From NCBI GenBank assembly GCA_039029355.1, contig JBCCGI010000161.1, positions 1 to 8,801 of the forward strand: a stretch of DNA of 8,801 bases, in the 5' to 3' direction. Positions 1-6,400 of this stretch are shown piece after piece. The stretch's first letter is position 1, and each line of letters starts with the position of its first letter. This DNA comes from JBCCGI01 sp039029355. GTDB lineage: Bacteria; Planctomycetota; UBA1135; GCA-002686595. Position numbers and translations under genes: made by a program. The notes under the pieces were generated by a model. It saw only the letters and a program-made list of their open reading frames with translations. It was not told the DNA's origin and did no database searches.

Positions 1-2
1 AG

Positions 3-122
3 GAGGCCAGGCGGGCCATCACGCGGTGGATCCACTGGTACAACCACCGCCGGCCGCATCAGTCGCTGGGCTATCTGTCGCCCCGCGAGTTTCGTCAGCA
101 ACAACCTCAACACGTGGCTTGA
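3..122 (+). CDS. IS3-family transposase (OrfB, DDE/rve integrase core), C-terminal end only
   Basis: This is the last 39 codons of a transposase whose start lies before the window; it ends in TGA at 120-122. The visible peptide contains WIHWYNHRRPHQSLGYLSP followed by REF. This matches the conserved end of the rve integrase core in IS3-family OrfB proteins (WI.YN..RPH.SLGY.SP.EF), which holds the last part of the DDE catalytic fold. The final catalytic Glu would lie just upstream, outside the window. The stop is followed at once by a sequence that looks like the terminal inverted repeat, as expected for the right end of an IS3 element. It converges with the kinase gene on the other strand. 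Whether the full gene is intact cannot be judged. The family call is by motif and is firm; the subgroup is not determined. Confidence 0.88.
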   Translation, partial: EARRAITRWIHWYNHRRPHQSLGYLSPREFRQQQPQHVA

Positions 123-140
123 TCTCGGGGGAGCACTACA
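123..140 (+). repeat. Putative right terminal inverted repeat (IRR) of the IS3-family element
   Basis: The sequence TCTCGGGGGAGCACTACA directly follows the transposase stop. Its reverse complement starts TGTAGTG and then a C-run, resembling IS3-family (IS150-like) terminal repeats. The matching left repeat is not in the window, so this is a pattern match, not a demonstrated pair. Confidence 0.6.
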
Positions 141-266
141 GGCTGGAGCTGGTTGAGCTGATCGAACCGTGCCCGCCGGAGGGCCGACGACGACGTACCG
201 CAGCCTTGAGTGCCTCGACTGGGCGCGCGGTGGCCGATAGAGCGCCCTGTGGCGGCTGCGCAGGCG

Positions 267-2660
267 CTAGGGAGCGTCCTCGGGAGTAAGGAGCCAAGCA
301 AGGTCTGAGTCCGCTCCCAGCGACAGCCGAAACCGTGCGCACTCTCGGCCTTGGGTCGCGGACTTCAGAACTCGAAGCGCCTGCTTGCCGGCCTCCGAGG
401 AGGTTTCGAGACCCTCCCGTACCCCGAGGTCGAGCCTAGTCGTCGAACCTTCCGGGTCGGTGATGAGCGCAAGGACTCGGCGCCCGCGCGTTGGATCGGG
501 AGCCAGGGCAGTCGATTCCCCAGCACCAACGTCGTATGCGAGAATGAGAACTTCGACGGAGTCCTCAGGAATGACTCGGAACGAGTCGCAAACGCGGTGC
601 AGGAGTTCATCGCACTGCGGCTCGCCATAGGCCCAACCCCTGAGCGTGATCATCGCATCCACCAGGTCCGGGCGGAGGCTTTCCCGCCTCCAAGTTCCGT
701 CCAGCATCAGCGCTAGGTTGCGGGCGAGTACGTGTGCGTCGTGCGTCGGCTCAAGTCTAGCGGTGGCATCGAGCACCAGCGCGCCGTAGGGCGCCAGAGC
801 AGCTACCGCGTCCGGGACATCGTCTTGCTCGTAGAACGCCAACGTGACCTCGGTGATGACGGTACCAACCGCCAGCATCAGCTCCGCGGTGGCGTGCGTG
901 CTCTCCGGTTCACTCCACCCGATGTCCCGCCAGGCCCGTACACGCTCAGCGGAGCAAACGAGCTGGTCCTTCACACTCTGCCCATCGCGTGCGGAAGGGA
1001 GGACCGTCAGAGCCTTGGAGGAGCTGCCTTGGGATCGCAGCCGCCGCGCCCGAAGCATCATGACGAAGGGCGAAGAGACCCTCATGGATGCAAGGAGTGG
1101 TCCTGAGACCTCCGCCATCTCGTCAAGGTCGAGGAGGGCTTCGACCAAGTTGAACCAAAGGCTGCCCTCGGTGCCTTCGAGGTCCCAAGCCCGTCCTCGC
1201 GCGATTTCAGCGAGCCGCGCTGGGCCAAGCTCGGCCTCGCCGCGAACTTCGGCCAAGAGCTCTAGGGTCTCGTCGCGTCCGCGTGCGAGCCAGTCGTGGT
1301 GATGGATGCGTCCCTCGATCAACGCTGCGGAACGACCAAGCCGAGCCCGCTGGCCAAGCGCGCGGGGGACGTTCTCTGTTGCTGGGAGGAGCTCGACCGC
1401 GGTGTCGAACGACCGGAGGGCTTCCTGCACGCGATAGCCACGTAGTAGTGTCGCGCCCAACTCGACGTGTGCCTGGATGGCCTGGACGTCGGTGATACCC
1501 GGGGCTGCAAGCGCCTCCTCAAGGCAGCTGATGGCGTAGACGTCTATCGCCTCGTCCGCGCGATCGAGCCACTCCTCCGCGCTCGGCGCTCGGGTTGCGA
1601 CCTTCCATGCCATCGCGGACGAGGCCGCCGATAGCGCCAAAAGAGCCGCCACTCGGTACTGCAGGACCAGTTCCAGGGTTTCCCGGAGACGTCCTCTGGG
1701 TCTGGCGAACTCCGGAGCACGGTCGGCCGAGGCGTGTCGCAGATCGACCGCGAGCTGTTGGGCGTCCGAGTACCGCTCGCTGGGCTCGCTAGCCAGGGCG
1801 CGGCACAGGACCGCCAGCATCGAACGGCTCAGACCGACTCTGCGGCGCAGTGTGCGCCCGACCTCGCGGGAGACGGGGAGCCGAACTCCGTCCACCAGCG
1901 CTGCAAGTATCGCGGCTGAATGCGGTGAGCCCGCAAGCACGGCCGTCAGCAACGTCCGTCCGAGCGACCAGACGTCGCTGTGGGCCGACGCCTTCTCTCC
2001 GCCGCCGCGAACTTCGGGAGCCATGAATAGGTACGTTCCCGGCGGTCCCTTTGCGGTGAGCGTCGAGCGTTGACTATCGCGCGCAATGCCGAAATCGAGC
2101 AGCACCGCTCGCGGGCGCCCGTCCTCCGATCCTCTGCTCGTGAGCATGATGTTGCTCGGCTTCACGTCGCGGTGAATCACGCCGCGCGCGTGGATCGAGG
2201 CAAGGGCTTCGGCGACCTGTGAGCACCAAGCGAACACGAGCTGAGGGGAGGGGCTCTTGCGGCGCTCGGGCAGCTGGTCCAGCGTGATGCCGTCCAGCAA
2301 CTCCATTGCGATGTACGGTCGCTCTTGCCCGTCGACGTGAACGGTGCCGGAGTCGAAGATCGTGACGATGTGCGCGACTCCTCCCAAGTTGCCGAGGGTC
2401 CGTGCCTCGATCTGAAAGCGCCGATGCGCCTCCTGACCAGCCGGCTTGAGGACCTTCAGCGCGACGTCCCGGTCCGGCCCTTCCTGGTGAGCCTGCCAGA
2501 CTTCGCCAAAGGTGCCCTCTCCCAGCTTGTCCTTAAGGACGTAACGGCCTATCGCCATTCCGGCGAAGAGGCCGGCGCGCTGGAAGGGTAGAGAGTCTGA
2601 AGAGCCCTCTTGGGACGCTCGGGAGTCTTCACTCTTCCCGGCCCCGCTAGGATTGATCAC
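267..2660 (-). CDS. Membrane-anchored serine/threonine protein kinase with C-terminal TPR-like region
   Basis: This 797-residue protein should phosphorylate Ser/Thr residues using ATP. I chose the GTG at 2660 because it overlaps the sigma-factor stop as GTGA and is in frame; a longer form from 2741 would overlap the sigma gene by 85 bases. The kinase domain covers about residues 40-309: glycine loop GEGTFGEV (47-54), VALK lysine K69, helix-C glutamate E85, HRDVKPSN with catalytic D165, DFG at 189-191, and APE at 214-216. All are intact, so it is probably active. The activation loop has Ser/Thr at 199, 200 and 202 as possible autophosphorylation sites. A Ser-rich tail of about 35 residues precedes the domain. 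One hydrophobic segment (about 337-353) likely crosses the membrane. The remaining 440 residues are helical, TPR-like near 364-450 (LDRADEAIDVYAISCLEEAL), and probably extracytoplasmic. No PASTA or beta-propeller sensor is visible. It is co-transcribed with the sigma factor upstream and is probably its regulator (inference). Confidence 0.93.
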   Translation of the reverse strand: MINPSGAGKSEDSRASQEGSSDSLPFQRAGLFAGMAIGRYVLKDKLGEGTFGEVWQAHQEGPDRDVALKVLKPAGQEAHRRFQIEARTLGNLGGVAHIVTIFDSGTVHVDGQERPYIAMELLDGITLDQLPERRKSPSPQLVFAWCSQVAEALASIHARGVIHRDVKPSNIMLTSRGSEDGRPRAVLLDFGIARDSQRSTLTAKGPPGTYLFMAPEVRGGGEKASAHSDVWSLGRTLLTAVLAGSPHSAAILAALVDGVRLPVSREVGRTLRRRVGLSRSMLAVLCRALASEPSERYSDAQQLAVDLRHASADRAPEFARPRGRLRETLELVLQYRVAALLALSAASSAMAWKVATRAPSAEEWLDRADEAIDVYAISCLEEALAAPGITDVQAIQAHVELGATLLRGYRVQEALRSFDTAVELLPATENVPRALGQRARLGRSAALIEGRIHHHDWLARGRDETLELLAEVRGEAELGPARLAEIARGRAWDLEGTEGSLWFNLVEALLDLDEMAEVSGPLLASMRVSSPFVMMLRARRLRSQGSSSKALTVLPSARDGQSVKDQLVCSAERVRAWRDIGWSEPESTHATAELMLAVGTVITEVTLAFYEQDDVPDAVAALAPYGALVLDATARLEPTHDAHVLARNLALMLDGTWRRESLRPDLVDAMITLRGWAYGEPQCDELLHRVCDSFRVIPEDSVEVLILAYDVGAGESTALAPDPTRGRRVLALITDPEGSTTRLDLGVREGLETSSEAGKQALRVLKSATQGRECARFRLSLGADSDLAWLLTPEDAP
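2657..2660 (-). other. GTGA stop/start overlap coupling sigma factor and kinase
   Basis: On the minus strand the sigma factor ends in TGA (2659-2657) and an in-frame GTG for the kinase begins at 2660, giving GTGA. Such overlaps usually mean translational coupling, so both proteins would be made in a linked ratio. The sequence just upstream on the minus strand (GGGGTTCGGA) is G-rich but not a clear Shine-Dalgarno site, which fits reinitiation. Confidence 0.7.
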
Positions 2661-3250
2661 TCCGAACCCCGCGATTGCGACTCGCCGGGCTGATCCAGCG
2701 ACCTGAGTCGTCGGGCCAGCCACCGTTTGCCCTTCTTCCACTCTTCGTAGACCGTGCTTTCGGCAAGCTCGAGCGCCTCAGCCACAAGAGCGGCTGGGTA
2801 GGCGCCGAATGCCTTCATTTCGATGATGTCCGCGCGGCGCGGATTCTCCTTCCGGAGGTCCTCCAGCGCTTGCTCCAGGTCCAGCCACTCCTCCGGTGTC
2901 GGGGCGTAGCGCTCGTCGTCCCATTCGAAAGAGACGGCGTCGAGGGGAATGGACTCATCTTTCTGCCGGCTCCGCACCAGCTGCATCAAGCTCTGTTTCA
3001 TCAGAATGTGGAATGCGCCGAGGAAAGCGCTACGCGAGTTCCACATCTTGGGTGTCTGGTTCCACTTCAGGAACCGGACCCAAGCACTTCCGACGACGTC
3101 GGAATCTCGGATGCCCCACCATGGCTGCTTGCCGAGCAGCGAGCGGGCGAGCTTCTTGATTTCGGGATCGACGGTCCTGGCGGCGGCCTCGCCGGCCTTG
3201 TCGTCTCCGTGGGACCAGCGATTTAGCAGGTCTGTGAGCTGTTCTTCCAT
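2657..3250 (-). CDS. ECF-type RNA polymerase sigma factor (sigma-70 family, PF07638-like)
   Basis: This 197-residue protein should direct RNA polymerase to specific promoters. Region 2 covers about residues 20-97; DVVGSAWVRFL (51-61) lines up without gaps with DVVQEAFIKAY of E. coli RpoE region 2.2, and LMQLVRSRQKDES (88-100) ends region 2. A short acidic linker (110-125) leads to region 4 (about 126-182), with the helix-turn-helix in YPAALVAEALELAESTVYEE (151-170) and the basic run WKKGKRWLARRLR. The length is usual for the family. The start is the ATG at 3250; no strong Shine-Dalgarno sequence is seen before it. No anti-sigma gene is adjacent; instead a kinase gene follows with a GTGA overlap, an arrangement common in Planctomycetota. 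The oddity is Ser55 where RpoE-like factors have Glu, which may make activity depend on phosphorylation (inference). The target promoters are unknown. Confidence 0.9.
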   Translation of the reverse strand: MEEQLTDLLNRWSHGDDKAGEAAARTVDPEIKKLARSLLGKQPWWGIRDSDVVGSAWVRFLKWNQTPKMWNSRSAFLGAFHILMKQSLMQLVRSRQKDESIPLDAVSFEWDDERYAPTPEEWLDLEQALEDLRKENPRRADIIEMKAFGAYPAALVAEALELAESTVYEEWKKGKRWLARRLRSLDQPGESQSRGSE

Positions 3251-3328
3251 CGAGCTTGGAAACCTGAATGAGCAAGGAAGTCGGCCGTTCGAGCCCCTCT
3301 CACGCCCATCACTAATCCCGGAGGTTGG

Positions 3329-3347
3329 AAGGAACAGTCGTTCCCTT
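3329..3347. promoter_or_regulatory. Interrupted palindrome between divergent genes, possible operator or ECF -35 pair
   Basis: AAGGAAC-AGTC-GTTCCCTT forms a 7-bp inverted repeat with a 4-base centre and one extra C in the right arm. Each arm carries GGAAC in its own orientation, the core of many ECF -35 elements. It lies 79 bases from the sigma-factor start and 131 bases from the surface-protein start. I see no convincing -10 at 16-17 bases on either strand, so a repressor site or chance is also possible. Confidence 0.3.
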
Positions 3348-3468
3348 GGAGAAAGCGGGAATGCGTCGGAGGAGTACGGTCCTGGGAATGTTTGTGCGAT
3401 CGGAGCGCGCGCCTCGGCGAGGAGGAACCTGGCCGGGGAGCAAGATCACACAACCACCTGATTCTACT

Positions 3469-3473
3469 GGGGA
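3469..3473 (+). promoter_or_regulatory. Possible ribosome binding site for the surface protein gene
   Basis: GGGGA stands 4 bases before the ATG at 3478. The spacing is short for a Shine-Dalgarno site, so it is only supporting evidence for this start. The stronger argument is that this ATG places a proper signal peptide at the N-terminus. Confidence 0.4.
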
Positions 3474-3477
3474 AACC

Positions 3478-6400
3478 ATGTCTGTGTCTCATCGAGCTAC
3501 TGGCCTCGGGCAGAACGGGGCCACTTGTGGCCTTCGGCCCTGGCTGCTTTCGATTGCTGCGGGAGTGCTTGGAGCCACCTGCGTAGCCGACCCGGCCCTG
3601 GCGCAAGAAACCAAGATCGAAGCAACCGGCGAAGAGAAGGACGACGAGTTCGGGTGGTCGATCGACTACTACGGAAACACCGCCGTGGTGGGAGCGCCTG
3701 GCGACGATTTCGGCGCCGGAGCTGCGTATGTCTTCGTCCGCGGCGCATCCGGCTGGACCGAACAACAGCGCCTCGTTGCCGTGAATCGGCAGCCGGGAGA
3801 CGCCTTTGGGCAGTCGGTGAGCATCTGGGGCAATCGCATCGTGATCGGAGCACCGAACAAGGACGGATCCGGTTCGGCCTTCGTTTACCTTCAAACGGCC
3901 GGAGTCTGGTCGGCTGCTCCAGCGCTGAAGGCCCCCAACGCCGCCCCGGGCGACGACTTCGGCAGCTCGGTCGACATCTGGGGCAACTTTGCCGTTGTCG
4001 GGGCCCCGGGCAGGGACGACGACGTTGGGACGATCGACGTCGGGGCCGCCTACGTCTACTCAAACCTCGTCTATGTAGCTGGGGGCTACACCACGACGGA
4101 TTGGTATCACATGGGCACTGCGTCGGTGTTCTGGGCGGACGCCTTCGATCGCTTGGGGAGCTCGGTGGCCATCTCGGGCGTTACTATCCCGCCCGAGTTC
4201 CCGCTGATCGACCCCGAAACCTACGCGGGAACTATTGTCGTTGGGATGCCCGGCGAAGACAGCGCCTCGACCGAGATCGATGGAGCGGCGTCGGACAACA
4301 GCGCGCTGAACGCCGGAGCGGTGTACTCCTTCCCCTTCTCGTACTCGACCTTTGGGCCGATCTTGGGCGGTGACACGTATCTCAAGGCACCCAACGCGGG
4401 TCAGCTCGACATCTTCGGTACGTCTGTGGACGTGCGTTGCTATCTGTCGAACCCTATTAGCGGGCAGCCCGGTGTGGGATCCTGCGTGCTGATTGGCGCT
4501 CCGTGGGAAGGTGGGTCGGGGGCCGCGTACCGGTTCGACTACGTTCCCAGCAGCCCCTTCACTGAGGCGGGCTGGACGACTCCGGTTCTGGTCAAGGCCG
4601 AGAGCCCTGTCCCGGGCGGGATGTTTGGCACCTCGGTCGCACTCGGCACTTCAAGCCCCGAACGCTTCGTCGTCGGGGCACCGCAGATCGGCGCGAGTGG
4701 CCCGACCGACAGCCCGACGGAGGGAGCTGGGCGCGCACACTTCTTCGTTCAAGGTGCGGGCGGCGGCTACGCCGAGTACCCGCTGCTCTATGCGGCGGAT
4801 GGCGAGCTGGACGATAACTTCGGACGGAGTGTGGCGGTCGAAGGGCTCACCGTACTGGCGGGCGCGGACGGCGAGGAGTTCGGCAGCGGCGACACTGATT
4901 CCGGCGCTGCCTACGCCTTCGAGTATACGCCTCCCGTGCTCGACGCCGAGCTGGTCGACGACTCGACCTGCGTGGGCGCTACCTACGAGCTGATGGCGAG
5001 TGCCGAGGGCTACCCAGCTCCGACTCTCGCGTGGTTCGGCGACGGCGGGGTGCTGCTCGGCACCGGTCCGACCCTCTCGCTGGTGGGCGTCGACCTTGCC
5101 CACGCCGGGACCTACACGGTCGTCGCCGAGAACGCCTACGGGAGCGACACGAGCGCGATGGTCCTCTCGGTAGGGCAGGCGCCCGCGATCGACCCCGGGG
5201 GGCTGCTGGAGGCACGGACCGAGGCCTGCGAGGGCAGCGGGGTGGTGCTAAGCGTCAGCCTCGACGACGTCACCGGCACGCCTCCTCCGAACTACCAGTG
5301 GTTCCGCGACGGCGTGCTGCTCGGCGGCGAAACCGATCCATTCCTCTCCCTGAGCGATCTCGAGGAGGCGGACGGCGGCGTGTACGCGCTCCTGGTCAGC
5401 AACAGCTGCGGCGCGACGTCGACCTCCTCCACCCTGACTGTGTCCCCGCTTCCGGTGATCGTCGTAGATCCGCAGGACACGCTCGCCTGCAGCGGTAGCG
5501 ACGCCGTCCTCACGACCGTCGCGAGCGCGGGCGGCGCCACGACACTCTACCAATGGTACGAGAACGGCGTGCCGCTCTTCGATATCCCCGGCCAGGTCGG
5601 CGGGAGTGGCACCGCCACGCTGACCCTGTACGCCGTGGACAGCTCCGACTCGGGCAACGTCTACTGGGTCGAGGCGACCGCCTGCGGCACGGTGATGAGT
5701 GACCAAGCGACACTCAGTATCACCCTGCCGCCGACGATCACCGCCCACCCCCAGAGCGTATCGGTGTGCGAAGGCGTTCCGGCGGTCTTCTCCGTGCAGC
5801 CCGACGACCCCTCCTTGGACTACCAGTGGTTCAAGGACGGGATCGCCCTCGCCGGCGAGACCGCCGCGAGTCTCACGCTGCCGCCGGCGGTTCCAGCCGA
5901 CGATGGCGCCGTGATCTTCGTAGAGGTCACGGGGACGGCGTGTCCTCCGGTCGCCAGCGACGCCGCGACGTTGAGCGTGGTCGATCAGCTTCCGGTCGCG
6001 AACTGGATCGGTCCGGACGGTGGGCTGTTCGTTGACGCGGACAACTGGGACTCCTGCCTCCCGCCGAGCGAGGAGGCGCGGCTTCACAACGCCTCGGCTT
6101 TCGACAACCGGGCGGTGATCGGCGACGGCGAGGTCGTCGTGCTCGAGACGGCGCGCATCTCGGCGTCGGGGGCCGGCAGCCAGGTCGTGCAGGTCGATTC
6201 GGGCGGACAGTTCCAACCGGCGCTGCTGGTCGAACTGCAGAATGGCGGCCGTCTCGACGTTGCCGGTCCGAGCCTGCTGGGAGCGCCGGCCGCGTCCGTC
6301 TTCACTTCGGCGATCGTCAACAACTCCGGCCTGATCGGACCCGCCAAGGCACTGCCGACCTTCAACCCGGACACCGAGTGCCCGCCGGGAGGCGTCTGCC

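Larger units (their letters stand above)
1..140 (+). mobile_element. Right end of an IS3-family insertion sequence
   Basis: The element consists here of the transposase C-terminus (to 122) plus an 18-base terminal segment. The proposed outer boundary is 140, because the segment ends in ...CACTACA; on the other strand it begins TGTAGTGCTCCCCCGAGA, the 5'-TG form usual for IS3-family ends. The left end and any target duplication are outside the window, so the boundary is inferred from one end only. Confidence 0.75.

Noticed and set aside
221..247. Possible terminator hairpin GGGCGC ... GCGCCC after the kinase gene
   Set aside because: The stem is only 6 bp with a 15-base loop and no T-run. In sequence this rich in GC such pairs are expected by chance.
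3325..3477. N-terminal extension of the surface protein from a TTG at 3325
   Set aside because: It would place the signal peptide more than 70 residues from the start, and its residues are Arg-rich without any motif. The ATG at 3478 gives a normal export signal.
3571..3584. A possible lipoprotein signal (LGATC, Cys35) in the surface protein
   Set aside because: The residue three before Cys is Gly instead of Leu/Val/Ile, so it is not a proper lipobox. A standard cleavage site ALA follows at 40-42.
3223..3894. A 223-codon minus-strand frame overlapping the intergenic region and the start of the surface gene
   Set aside because: It would cover the signal peptide and first FG-GAP blade in antisense and also run into the sigma gene start. 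The composition is low in recognisable structure.
5248..6216. A 322-codon open frame on the minus strand inside the surface protein gene
   Set aside because: The plus-strand frame over the same bases encodes clear Ig-like repeats with a signal peptide upstream. The minus frame is rich in Arg/Gly/Asp with no recognisable motif, typical of the shadow of a GC-rich gene.
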